A stretch of 64,000 nucleotides of DNA, taken from positions 66,587,071-66,651,070 of the forward strand of contig NC_133773.1 of assembly GCF_003597395.2 (NCBI RefSeq), in the 5' to 3' direction. This DNA comes from Chelonoidis abingdonii. Lineage: Eukaryota; Chordata; Testudines; Testudinidae. Within the stretch, counting starts at the first letter, position 1, and every line of letters begins with the position of its first letter. Shown here one piece after another: positions 11,251 through 23,085 of this stretch. Made by a program: the position numbers and the translations under genes. The notes below the pieces were generated by a model. It ran no database searches, had not been told where the DNA came from, and saw only the letters and a list, made by a program, of their open reading frames with translations.

Positions 11251-12310
11251 GTTATTCTGAGTGAAAAGTAGTTTATATAACTGCAGTTGCGTAATGAAGT
11301 GAAGATTGGACACAACACATATAAGGCTTGTAGTTATAAAGAAAAATTACTTTCCCTTATATTCAACTACAGTAAGGCCAACATTTTCTAACATAGGTAC
11401 TTAAATTTAGCTAGTTAAAGCCAGAAGTAACCTGATTTTTGAAAGGTGCTCTCATTGACTTAATTGAAAATGTTGTTCTACCACTGAAGCTACAATGACA
11501 CTGTGATTGGCTTGTGTATATTGTGTGTATTACGTTAGGCACTATATCTGGACCTGGATAGAGTTTCCTGTCTCAAACTAAGAACACGAGGGTTGGTGGG
11601 GGAGAAGCGGGGAGGGAAGGGTTGAATGGTTTCTCACAAGCCTACAGAAGTGGATCAATCCCTTTAATGAATAAGGCAGAATTTGAGAGCGTGGAGACAG
11701 ATTTCAACAATAAAATTTTATAGGTCAGCAAGATGAATGTAAAGTGTATTGCAGGAATCAATATGAGGACTAAGCCTTTTTAATCTCCAGGGACTAATTA
11801 GAATTATTTAGCATAGGCAAGAAACTGGGGATTTAGTTGTGCCTATCAGAGATGAAGTATTCACTTATGAATTATTCCAAAGGAATAAGATTGAGGGGGT
11901 CTTCTATCTGTTTTATATCTCATCACTCATCATCAGCCTGAACTATTCACTTGTGACATTCACAAATAATTTCCATATGGGTGTTGCTTGCTAATAATGC
12001 CATTTGCTTTTTATGTAGGTTACTGAGGTGATGCTACTACAACCAAAAGACATTGCTTAATGCTGAAATGATCCAATTACTAAGCACAGTGATGATCTAG
12101 ACAGATTGGATGCATGAAGAGACATTTGGCATGTCAGTGTCAACATAGACAAGGATAATGTTATGATGTTTATAGGTTAGGTCAAGAATAATGGAAGAGA
12201 ATGAATCTTAAAAGGATGTACGGTAATTTGAAGAACACACATGAGGAATGAAAGCAGATGAGTAGAATGAGTGTTTGGGGAAAGACTGGGGCTAGAACAC
12301 TCAGATATGG
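11251..12310. other. No gene seen
   Basis: Nothing recognised beyond a weak 'ggtacttaaatttag' repeat-like word near 11396. Confidence 0.45.
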
Positions 12311-12312
12311 TA

Positions 12313-12412
12313 GGATTTTCAGAAGTAATTTACAGTAAACTTCACAATGGGAGTTTTATTTTTGACTTCAGTGGGAGCAGAATTAGTCCAAAGCTGAACA
12401 CTTCTGAAAATT
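12313..12412. repeat. Small hairpin repeat
   Basis: GATTTTCAGAAGT near 12314-12326 and ACTTCTGAAAATTA near 12400-12413 form inverted ends around 'cttcagtgggag'. This pattern is common in old amniote MITE-like repeats. Confidence 0.4.
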
Positions 12413-12734
12413 ACCCTCATAAAGTCATGGATTACATGTCAAAATAATTTGTTCCAACTCTCAGTAATTGATTTTTTAGACTACACTTAAAACTACTTTT
12501 GCCCAGTACATTGAGAAGACCCTCAAGGAGATGGACTAAGTCCAGAGAGAAAATTATATTGCTGTAACAAGTATGATGGTGGAGTTAACCAGTGGGGAAT
12601 CTGTAAGAATGTTAAAGGTAAACAAAGATAAATGTTGATAAACTGTTTGAACTGCCATTAGATTAACCCTTGTGTTGTACTTTACTAAAGCCAGCAGCAG
12701 ATGCAACTACCATACTTAGAACATGGCCACTTCT

Positions 12735-12830
12735 GTGCTGTGTAAAGGCTGATACTGCCCGACTGAAATCAATGGCAGCTTTGCCATTGACTGCAATGGA
12801 CATAGGATCAGGCTGCATAACCATGCCCTT
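12735..12830. repeat. Old hairpin repeat with 'aatggcagctttgccatt' core
   Basis: The core AATGGCAGCTTTGCCATT (12771-12788) is a near-perfect palindrome between 'gaaatc' and 'gactgcaatgg'. The right flank 'ggatcagg' fits a common amniote repeat seen again near 61310 and 63283. Confidence 0.4.
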
Positions 12831-13369
12831 TTAGAGGGATTCCAGAGAGCAGCCACAGTCGGGGAACTTCCAAAAGCACTGCTTTCATAGGAACCATCTC
12901 TCTAGCAGCCTCTAGGAGGCTGTGACCAGGCTGCAAAGAAGAGGCAAAGGGTATCTACTGAGGATATCTTCCAGCACTCCCTGGATCCATGGGTTAGTGA
13001 ACAGAATCCCCAGTTTCTTTTAAGGTAAGGAAAACCCCATCTTCTGATGGGAGAATGAACTGAAAACTTCAGCAGTTGAAACTCACTAAGTTTCCTACTA
13101 ATATACAGTAGTAAGGTTAGTGTATATATGCCAGCAAACTTTTCTTCCTCCATCTTTTGACCTGCTTTGTAATTAATCACAAATCATCTGAAATATCCAG
13201 TTTTGCCGCATACAGATTGTACCATTTCATGTCTTATAAATAGATTCTGGGCTCAGTATTCTGCTATCATTTCTGAAGCAAAACTCCAATTGAAGCATTA
13301 TGTAGAAACTCTGGGTATTTGATGGACATTTATGAGAAGCCCTGTTTCTGGGCCATGAGTCCATTATGT

Positions 13370-13580
13370 GTTCTGCCTGTGGCCTCATTTCTGTATTTTT
13401 CATAATCTACATGACAATTACAAAGGATCGAAAGGCAGAAAAAAAACTCCGCCAGAGGGGAATTAGAAAACGTATGGCTGATTTTTGTTACTATAGTAAC
13501 AGATTTTGTTCTACATAATTACTTGTAATGTTTAATTTCTTTGTTCCTTTCAAGATGCACCAATTATGCACCAGTTATGA
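13370..13580. other. Candidate conserved non-coding element
   Basis: Repeat-free stretch with a perfect 14-bp palindrome GTTACTATAGTAAC at 13487-13500. This resembles RFX-type half sites facing each other. 'catgacaattacaaagg' lies about 75 bp upstream. Conservation is inferred from texture only. Confidence 0.25.
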
Positions 13581-14098
13581 CTTTCCAAACTGTGCAATAA
13601 AATTGTACTGTGTTGCACTGGAACTGCAAAACTAGGTAAAATTAAGAATTGCTATAACTTATGTGTTTTCCCAATTTGTGAAATTCACTTTGTCTGCACA
13701 AACCCTGTCCTGATTTGCCTGAGTACATAATATACAGCTTCTGGCTCAGAAGGAATATTTAGGTACTCCTAAAACTAGAGCTTATTTCTTGCAGGCAAAG
13801 TCCTTTTACTTGGGCTTTACTCACAGGACCAAAATTTGACCCTCAATGCCTTAAAATGGCTATTTGCATACATAATCCTGATATAAACATCCATTGATAG
13901 GTTCTGATCATTCTGGTAAGAAGTTTGCATTTTATAATTGGGTGAATCATGTCCAAAATGTTCACATTCTGATTTTTTTTATTGGCCTCGCTGTGCGGAG
14001 TATATTATAAAATATTTCTTAGTATTATAAAAATGTTTCTTACAAATTCCACATTTTAATGAATTACACTGACCAACGTGTTCAAACTTGGCTGCTGA
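13581..14098. other. No gene seen
   Basis: AT-rich unique sequence without recognised features. Confidence 0.45.
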
Positions 14099-14300
14099 AT
14101 TCAGGCTCTGAAATCAATGTTTAGGCAGCTAAATGTTAGTGTTTTGATTTTAAGAAGTGCTGAGCAATATTAGCTGTCATAGTTGTACAAATGCTCAGCC
14201 TCTCTAAAAATGAATACACTTTTATTTGGCTGACTAAATATATTTAGGAGTCTAATTTTAGACACTTAGGTTTGCAAATTTTGGTCACTGAGAATGAAAA
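14099..14300. repeat. Old amniote interspersed repeat
   Basis: Words such as 'gtttaggcagctaaatg', 'gtgctgagcaatatta', 'aatgctcagcctctctaaa' and 'gacacttaggtttgcaaat' match an old amniote repeat built around 'tgctgagc'. It is diverged and non-coding. Confidence 0.4.
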
Positions 14301-15262
14301 TTGCAAATATTTAATTATACATTAACAGTAGAAAGAAAACAAAGAGTTGAAGTCTTTTAAATCATATTCAGGGTATGGAGGAGACTCAGACCTATCACCT
14401 TGCTCTTAAAATTTCTGAGCCATGACTTGGTCTTTTGCTGTAGGCAAAATGACCCCTCACTATTTCCTGGCATTGTGCTAAAGACAAAGAGGACAGTTTT
14501 ACTGTCTATATTAAAGCTGGGCTCAGCATCAGAAGTGCATTTAAAAACTGTTTTGTTGTTTGCAGCCTTTCCATCTTGAGCCATGATTTTGTCAGTTCTT
14601 GTAATCTAAGTGTGATTTTTGGTCAAAAATTGAATGGAAGACTTGCAGGGAAAATCCAGCTACTTTCAGTAAGTGACAGTAATTTAGTAGCTAGTACTCT
14701 TCCAGTACTATGCCTCAGCAGTTGTGTTAGTGGGCCCTGCATTATCCAGAAGGATCTGTCTTTTACATGAGATTTAAAATCTGCTAAAGCTCTGGCATTG
14801 TTTTGCAAGAGTAGAGTTAGCACTGCTGTCATGACCAAATTCCAGTTTGGACAAATACATTCTTCCTACTTAACTTCCACTACAGTTTCAATTGGACGTA
14901 GTCATCTTCTGCACTTTCTGTCCTAAACTATTGTGTAAGGTCACTACAGCCACTGCAATTCATCGCAAAGTTGCCTAAAATTCATTAGTGTCTGAAATGA
15001 TTTGTGTATGAGATGTATACAGTTTGTGAAGGGCTTGGAATCTTTGTGATGAATTGTGCTCTATTCATGTATAATATCATACGCAAGCCCAGAGGAGCAG
15101 GATGAGAGAGTTGGCAGTTTAACTATACAAAGGTCAAATGCTTAAAAATTAAACTGTGCTTGGAGGAAACATTTAATTACCCTGGTTTTCAGATTTTTGG
15201 TTTCCCCCCATCTTTGTTTCTTTATCGGCATTTGCTTGTGTGGGTGGAAATGGGTTATGAAC
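14301..15262. other. No gene seen
   Basis: Short frames on both strands overlap each other (14357-14838), with no family signal. Confidence 0.45.
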
Positions 15263-15280
15263 GAGAGAGAGAGAGAGAGA
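15263..15280. repeat. (GA)n microsatellite
   Basis: Nine GA units. Confidence 0.9.
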
Positions 15281-18201
15281 TAAAGCCCATTGTTGTTTTA
15301 TCCTCAGCAGAACGGAGTGCAGCGTTTTCACTGGTAAGGTAAAACCTTACAATAGAGGAGGTGACAGTGACTCATGCTCCTCCCCAGCAAAGAACTTCCC
15401 TCCCTGGTTTTCTTAGCTATTAATACAATAAAAGGGGACACTTAAGGTTAAACTTGATACATTTTCTACATTAAGGTAGAGAGTGAGTGAAGTAGTACTG
15501 TTGGAAAGAAATGTCTAAGCTGCTAATTGTCATTGTGGGCTATGTAAATTGGAGATTGAAGGTGCTACTTTCTTCTGTGAATTACACTGACAACCGTGAA
15601 ACATTGTCTTATGTAAAAAATGTCTGTATTTGCTGATTGGGAAACAGCCTGTTGAGAGAATATGAAGCTACTCTAAGTTCTTCTATCCTAACTTTTCGTA
15701 CTGGTTATCTGTGTAGTGAACTGTTTTTCAATCTTGAAATGAGAATTTTGTTTTAATTAAGCCTCAGTTTTCCCCTGAGATACTTATTTTGGGGCTGTGA
15801 CAAACACATACACATACATATACAGATATTGTCAGAAAGTGTTGGAATCTATGTTTTTTTTCTATGCAGATATTAGATTAGATAATCTTTAATAACTATG
15901 GGGGGCATTGCCAAAGGTATTTGCGTGTCTAATTCCCATTGAACTAATTGAGTTTAGTGCATAAATACTTCTGTGAATCCAATCCTACGTTCTTTATTTG
16001 GAATCATAAGTAGCCTCACTTTTCTTCCCCTCTTTGTGCAATATGACTGGTGTTTTTTGTTGGACAATACATCTAATAATTACTTCTTACAGATCATTAA
16101 ATTCATTTATTGACCTTGTAGTCATTATATATGAGACACACATTTTTTCATTCTACAGGAAGTAAACATTAACTGCAGTCCTGCAATCAGATCTGCTAAT
16201 ATGGACCCCTGTTCCCATGCAGAAGCCCAATGACTTCACCAAATTTCCCTGAATTCATTAATTATCTAGAATTAGGTTTCAAACAAGAATCCAGGGATCA
16301 TACTAGCACATGGTCCTGCAAACCCATTATCTATAATGTGTAAATGGATTGATGACAATCATCACAAGGAACTCAATTGTATCAGGAGCAGTGATGCTGA
16401 AGTTTGTTTCTTTTGTGTGCTTGTACCACAGATTGTTTCATCAATACAGAATTGGCCGCTGGTTTAAATTAGACTGATTTTGCGCCACCTTCCTTCTCTC
16501 TTTCAAGAGTATAGTCAATGACTCGAGTGAAGTCTAGACCAGTATCTCATCTATTGTCCATACACTGAAGATAAATAGATATAGATGCTTTTTGATAGCA
16601 AGAGCTTGCACCAGTAACACTTAATTCAGGCACCCCCGCCCACCTGCCCCCTAAAATCAAATTTCACGACAGAAAAATAAAATCTCCACATTCAGTGAAA
16701 ATGCAGTAATTCTTAAAATGAATGGATGCAAATGGCATATTTGGTCTTGAGTGTAATTAATGTTGTTTTATACATAGGCCTGGAAGAGCTCCTGTCATAT
16801 ATTTAAAATATTTACTGGGAAAGTTGTAATATTGTTCAACTCAGGAAGCAAAAAATTGTGGCTTTTTGTGATTTTAATGTTTCAACATGTAAGGCAACAT
16901 TAAATATAACTGCCAGGTGTCACACTGCAAATGCATGCACAATTTCAAAGTCAGTTTGACTCCTGCAGAAAGAGTGTGACTTCTGAAACAACTGCACATA
17001 TTTGCCTCATTCTTCTGAGCTTTCAACATGTTATAGAGTTGTCTCTCTGTAAATTACTTGTCTGTGACCTATTATATTAATCTTTTCATGAAAAAAGTTC
17101 CCTCTGTATTTTTCCCTCTGTACACTCAGAATCTTCACTAATGTCTGCCTGTCTATTCTTCTTCCTGTTTACATAATATACTGCAAGTGCAATTGGGTTG
17201 CAGCATCAGTACAGGTGTCAGCTATTAAACTAACATATTTCTATCTTTTCCTATGTGAGATTTTCCTATTTAATCTGATAAGTTGGCTTGTTTTCTTCAT
17301 TCTGGATCTTTGCTAATGTGTACTGTGAATTCGAAAATAGCAATTGTACATGTGTCCAAAAGCAAGGGATCTATTTCAACAACAATAATGCGAAAAAGCA
17401 CTCAGCTTGTGAGTGCTGAGCAGACAGTCTTTTAGTACAATGTTCTATTTGCCATATAGTGTAAAAAAACTATGTAGATCCTTTTGTCTCTGGATATGAT
17501 TGGTATAGTCTGTAAACTGACAATGCCTGGCATTCATCTTCACTTTTATTTCACAGACAGCTGCAAAAGTATTTCCCTCTTCAAGTGAACTTCACATGTC
17601 TCACTATGATATCTTTGTCATCTAATTTGTTTCCCCAAGGCATTGATTCCAAAACAAACAGTTTGCAGTTTCTTTTATTATATGTTCAGTGGGGAAAGAA
17701 TTCAATGGCAGCAAAACCAACACCTCTGCAATCTTTAAATATAGAGGATGGACTCTCAGGTCCAAAATGTATGGTGTCTTTAAAACGGCGAATAAACTGA
17801 AGGCTGTATGGAAACAGGCATTTATCTTTAATGGGCAGTCAAACTGCAATGAGAGTAATCTGCAATAACAAGGTGAATGATATTTTAACATGTTTATATG
17901 CACTGCCCTCCTGGAAATATCCCATGGAATATGAGAAAAATGATAATGTTTTCCACAGGCTTTTCTGACTATAATACAGAATTTAATCAAAAATTGTATG
18001 TCTTTTACAGCATGTCATAATATGGTATGACCAGAGTCCCAGGGGGAGCCAGCTGCAGTCACTCAGTTAGGGTGTACTGTAAAGACTGGGGCAGACAAAA
18101 CTGGTCGATGTGCCAATACTTAGATTTACCAAGGCAGCACTAAAACAGCTTCTGTTGTACCTTACTTGTTACTCTGAAATCCAAAACACAGTTCCCTTAA
18201 A
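15281..18201. other. No gene seen; long repeat-poor AT-rich stretch
   Basis: About 2.9 kb with almost no recognisable repeat. Such repeat-poor intervals can hold regulatory elements. The part at 16850-17100 contains a CAGGTG E-box near 16913 and several 'tgcaaatgcatg'-type words, but this is suggestive only. The frames at 17585-17990 lie on both strands and look like chance. Confidence 0.4.
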
Positions 18202-19303
18202 GCAGTGATCTCCTACCTTTTTACACCCAAGATCACTTTTTAAATCTAAGGGCAACCCAGCATCTACTCTACCCCTTCATAAAAGCCCTGCCCTGCTCAC
18301 TTCATACCCCCCTCTCTCTGTCTCTCTCTCTCCCCCACCTCACTCACTTTCACTAGGCTGGGACAGAGGTATGGGGATCAGGAGGGGATGTGAGCTCTGG
18401 GCTGGGGCCAAGGGGTTTGCAGTATGGGAGAGGGCTTTGGGCTGAGCCTGGGGCAGGGGGTTGGGATGGAGTAGGGGGTGAGGGGTGTAAGCTCAAGGAG
18501 GGAGTTTGGGTGTAGGAGGGGGCTCCAGGCTGGGATAGAGTGTTGGGGTGCAGGTGGGAGTGCTGGCTCTAGGATAGAGGTCAGGACTGGGGCAGGTGCT
18601 TCGGGTGCAGGAGGGGATATGGGGTGCTGGTTCTGGGAGGGGGGTCAGGGCTGGGGCTTGGGGTGCAGGAGAGGGTTGATGTGCTGGCTCCAGGAGGGGG
18701 CTCAGGACTGATTTGGGGTGCTGGCTCTGGGAGGGGAGTCAGGACAGGGACTTGGGGTGAAGGAGGGGTTTCGGAGTGCAGGAGGGGATTTGGGGTTCTT
18801 TCTCTGGGAGGGGGCTCAGGGTGGGCTTGGGATGCAGGAAGGGATATGGAATACTAGCTCATGGAGGTGGTTCAGGGCTGGGGATTGGGTTGCAGCATCT
18901 CACCAGGCAGCACTTACCTCTTGCGGTTCCTGGTCGGTGGCGCAGCAAGGCTAAGGCAGGCTCCCTGCCTACCCCAGCCTCACACTCTACCCGGTAGAGG
19001 CCAACGTGCCCTGCAGCCCCGGGGAGCAGTGGGGGGCATGTGACTCTGTGCGCTGCCCCTCTCTGCAAGCACTGCCCCATAAGCTCTCCCAGCCAATGGT
19101 AGCTGTGGGGGATGGTGCTTGCAGGCAGAAGCAGCGTACAGAGGGACACTCTGCTTCACCCACCCCCAGGGCCCCTGGGCCACAATGGCCACTTCTGGGA
19201 GCAGTGTGGGGCTGGGGTAGGGAGTCTGCCTTAGCGGCAGCCATGCTGCAGCACCAGAGATCGTTATAACCTGGGAGATCCAGTTGATGACAAACTACTT
19301 AAC
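18202..19303. mobile_element. hAT-like repeat with G-rich body
   Basis: Starts CAGTGATCTCCTACC followed by 'acccaagatcac', the classic left end of a turtle hAT family. The right end near 19280-19303 carries 'gggagatccagttgatgac'. A degraded duplication (CTTAA... at 18196 and 19304) is possible. The interior is dominated by a G-rich tandem array, then GC-rich sequence to 19260. Several overlapping frames at 18478-19269 arise from this biased composition and are not genes. Confidence 0.55.
18360..18890. repeat. G-rich degenerate minisatellite
   Basis: Recurring words 'ggggtgctggctctgggag', 'ggggctcaggactg' and 'ggggtgcaggaggggat' repeat irregularly about every 55-75 bp. Dense G-runs on the plus strand could form G-quadruplexes. 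Confidence 0.65.
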
Positions 19304-19979
19304 CCTTTCTGGCCATAGGTTACACTTTGTACAAAATTCATTGCAGTTATATAACAGTGGTAGCAATCATGGTTTGCATAATTATATTTTAATCAGACAA
19401 CATCACAGATGGTTAAAAAATAGTGGAAATTATATCATATACTATACCATATATGTATAAATGCATAAACTATAGCATTTTAGAATTATGTCTATAGCAC
19501 TTTCTGTAGAAATGTATTGGTTTAATCTCTAATAAATTCCATGGGACTTTTCCATAAGGGTATTACACTGCTGACAACAAACACTAGATAGCATAATTTA
19601 ATTCCTATATAAAGTAAGTCCTATTATTAGCAAATAATAAATAAAAATGATATTTGTTTCCTTGAAATGTATCAATTTGATAAATGTAATTACTGTGGCC
19701 CCAATCCTAATTCCTAATTCAGGCAAAACTCTCCTTGGGGCCATGAGAAAAGACTGAAAGTCAATGAGAATTTCGAGGAATGAATAAAAAATATAGGACT
19801 GGGAATGATACACTTAAAAAAAATCTTTAAGTAAGTCAGTCTTGTTGCTATAAATTGAATCCCTCTGTACTAGTCCTATATCTGGAATGCATTTGATTTG
19901 TAGGCAGTGAAATCTCTATACTTTCTTCCTATAAGAACATTCTATGGGGAAAAAAATTGCCACTCACTGATACCAGTCA
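19304..19979. other. No gene seen; very AT-rich
   Basis: Contains 'catatactataccatatatg' and similar words. Nothing was recognised. Confidence 0.45.
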
Positions 19980-20875
19980 GTTCTGTGTTCCTGGGGACCC
20001 AGGGCACCATATCAAGCCTGTGTGACTCATGATAGGACCCCGACCCCTAGCCTCTGCTTGAATCAAAACTGATCAGAGAAAAGACTTGCAGAGAGCTGTG
20101 AAGAGCAGTGGAAGATGCATTTCGACCCTTCCTGACAAGGGTGACAAGAATAAGGAAACTCCCTTAGCCTCATCTGCATCAAAGATGGGACAGGGAGGGA
20201 TCTCCATTAGCATACGGACTAGAGAAATGAGATTCCAAGGCAAGAGCCGCACTGAACTCTGGGACTTGAAAATCAGGGAAGCCCTATGCCTGCACACACC
20301 CAGGAGTTATCAGACCAGTTCTAGTAATGAATCTTTGACTGATATCCAAAATACTGAAGCTTCCTACTTGCATTTTGAGCTCCCTGGAAGGAACGCCACC
20401 CGTAGCCAAGAGTGATCAGTTCCTATTGTCTAGCCTAAAGAAAGCCCTTGAGTCATCAGTTTACTCATAAACAAATTTAGTGTTTTCCCTTGAACCATTG
20501 TTGTTTTCCTACAGAAAAACTCTACCCACACTCCAGTAAGTGTTCTGATGCACGGATCCAGTTCCACTGGGATTTCATCTTCTCCTGACTGATTGCTGGA
20601 GGCTCTCCTTGTCTCCAGCACTCAGGACCCTGAGCTACCACCATCACCTGGGAACCCTGACCAGTTCAAGCTTCATGAAAGTGATGAGATCCCTTTCTCT
20701 TTCTGTTTTCTTTCTACTTCAGGTATAACTTTCTAACCCTGACTTGTTTGATCAAGTGTAGTTTTCTATATATGATTTTTGTATCCTTTAATAGTATAAC
20801 TGCTATGTTGGTTTAGGCTCTCCTTGTGTAGTATCACTGTTATTCAATAAATAACTGTTATGGTTAACCTGGTTG

Positions 20876-20898
20876 CCCCCCCCCCCCTCTCTCTCTCT
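20876..20898. repeat. C-run plus (TC)n
   Basis: About 12 C followed by a TC dinucleotide run. Confidence 0.85.
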
Positions 20899-21073
20899 GA
20901 ACTTTACTCTGTTGTGTTTTTAGCTTTCCCATCTACTCTTCAGCAACGCTTCTCTTACCTAAGCTAATGATCCCTGTAACGCCCAAAAATACTGTGGGGT
21001 TTGCTCATCAAGTAGGTTACTACTAGTAAAATTGTAACACGAAAGTGGGGCTGGGGACGTTCTGAACCTGTGA

Positions 21074-21383
21074 CATATGAGGGTGGCAACTTGAAAGTGC
21101 TGCTCGACCCAGACTACCGAATCCAGGGGCATACAAGGGTGACAGCTTGAAAGTGCTGCTTGATCAAGTCCGCTGAGTTCAGGGGCACATAAGGGTGGAA
21201 GCCTGGAAGCACTCTTTGACTCAGCCTGCTCAGGCTTACTCTATTCCGGTGTGGTACCTTTGGCACATAAGGGTGACAGCTTGAAAGGCTACTTGACCCA
21301 GCCCACTGAGTCCAGGGACATATAAGGGGTCAGCTTGAAAGTGCTGATTGACCTAGTCTGCTCAGACTTGCTCTGTTAATGTG
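21074..21383. repeat. ~55-bp degenerate tandem array, five units
   Basis: Units start near 21074, 21130, 21186, 21264 and 21319. Each opens with a version of 'catataagggtgacagcttg', followed by 'aaagtgctgcttgacccag' and 'ctgagtccaggg'. The third unit is longer (78 bp) because of an insertion containing 'ttccggtgtggtacc'. Confidence 0.75.
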
Positions 21384-21560
21384 TGTGTGAGTGTTTATCC
21401 AGTTCTGGGGCAGGCAGAAACCCAGCCCTTGGGAACCTAGGTCCTGCAGGATAGCTCCATTGGGAGGGGAATTGCAGAAGGGAGAAGTAGAGCTCCATAT
21501 GAAAACACAAGTGACACAAGCAGTACAATGATAGAATAACAGAACCCCTTCCCCCAGAAA

Positions 21561-22694
21561 AGTAACCCTAATAAATGAGCCTACCCCAAAGTAGCGGGCA
21601 AATCTGGTAACATCATGTAATGTAAAGAATAATTAGTGACTTGATCCTGCTGTTACAGTGTTGAAGGCTTTTATAATTTACTAGCTAATATGGTAAGGGT
21701 AGTTTCTCATCATGTTGGCAGTTATTGATGTCAAAAGCTATCTGGTACTGATATAGGATTTAACTAGGAATCACTCTTCATGTGCTGATGTGTTTGCTTT
21801 CTGAACAGGTGAAGACATGCACATCAAAATAAAGATAGCAAAGCTTATAAATGAAAGTCAGTTCTTATGGCATAGGCATGTATAACAATCAGTTAACTAC
21901 TATGTGTACTTGAATGAACAACCCTATCAGATCCCATTTCTGTGATATGTAAGAAGACTTTTTTTCTAGGGATTGTAGTGCTTGAATGCTGATTGACAGC
22001 CCCAGTAAATGAAGTATTATATCCATGGAACAGATGTGGCACAGGCAGTGGCAGTAGAAACAACCTTCATTGACTCTCACCTTTGTTATGGAGGGACCAT
22101 TTTTAGAGGTGAAAGCATAGTTCTCTTTCCAATTCAGTCCCTTTCCACTTTGCTGTGGTATCTAAGATGACTGTGTAGATTACTGTGTTATTGCATGCAT
22201 GTCTAATAAGAACTGGATTGAAACCACCAACACATTTCACATAGTTCACCTCATAGCCTTCAGATGGCCACGACTTTTGCTCATAGGTCACCCAAGCCAA
22301 ATCAGATTAGTGATGTAGATGTAAAAAGAACTGGGGAAATTATTAGGAACTGGCAGAATGTTGGTCTTTAAAGAGTCATGTCCACTCAAACTTCCTAAGA
22401 ATGTCAAAAATGAAGACATCTTTTCTATACAAGAATTTAGGATGGGTGCAATCCAATTAAACTGAAATATTTACCCAGCTTCCCTGTTAAATCACTTATG
22501 TCACATATCAGTGTAATGACATGTAAATTAATGGAGGAATAAACATATATATAATATGAACATATATACCTGAGTTTGAAATATGGAGAACAGCCATGGT
22601 TACGGAACCCGACAATGGATATCTGGGGGTGAAATGATGTTTTCTGTACTTTATATTCTGGAATTCAAAATAAGTTTTCCCATCTTGTATCTTG
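21561..22694. other. No gene seen
   Basis: Unique-looking DNA. Frames are under 90 codons and without family signal. Confidence 0.45.
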
Positions 22695-23085
22695 CAGTAC
22701 ACTGCTAGCCTATTAATTGGAAGGACCACAAAACAGACACTGTGTAGAATCAAGCAGGTGGGTTTATTATGCACGGAGCTGGCGGAGTGTCACTTTGCTT
22801 ATTAGGCTCAGAGACACTGCCAATCAATTGATTACAGTAGATTATATGGATTTTATATGGGCGGAGGAAAGTGATGGGGCAGGTAGTCCCAAACCCCTGG
22901 ATAGGTCTAGCAACAAGACAAGATAAGCACAGTAGCCAATAGTCAAAGGTTACATAATGTCTCCACCCATGGTTTCAGGTTAACAAGTAACATAGAATTA
23001 GTACTTCAAACAATGTATAAAATAAATATATTGAATTCCCTTTTGGGGTCCATAGGAATGAAATATCCCCTCTGATTGTCCAACA
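22695..23085 (-). mobile_element. Probable solo LTR (minus strand)
   Basis: Ends '...gattgtccaaca', so the minus-strand reading starts TGTTGGACAATC. A minus-strand AATAAA (TTTATT at 22763-22768) lies near the other end, as in an LTR R region. The left edge and target duplication could not be fixed. No internal viral genes are seen. Confidence 0.5.

Larger units (their letters stand above)
19980..21560 (+). mobile_element. Long non-coding LTR-like retroelement (turtle type)
   Basis: About 1.6 kb that I recognise as a turtle-dispersed family. Landmarks are 'gttggtttaggctctcc' (20809), an AATAAA (20847), a C-run followed by (TC)n at 20876-20898, and 'gggaacctaggtcctgcagg' (21431). It has no coding frame longer than 110 codons. 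The exact ends are uncertain, so the assignment as LTR or LTR-derived is an inference. Confidence 0.5.

Noticed and set aside
18478..19269. Cluster of overlapping Gly-rich frames on both strands
   Set aside because: Composition artefact of the G-rich repeat and the GC-rich hAT-like body.
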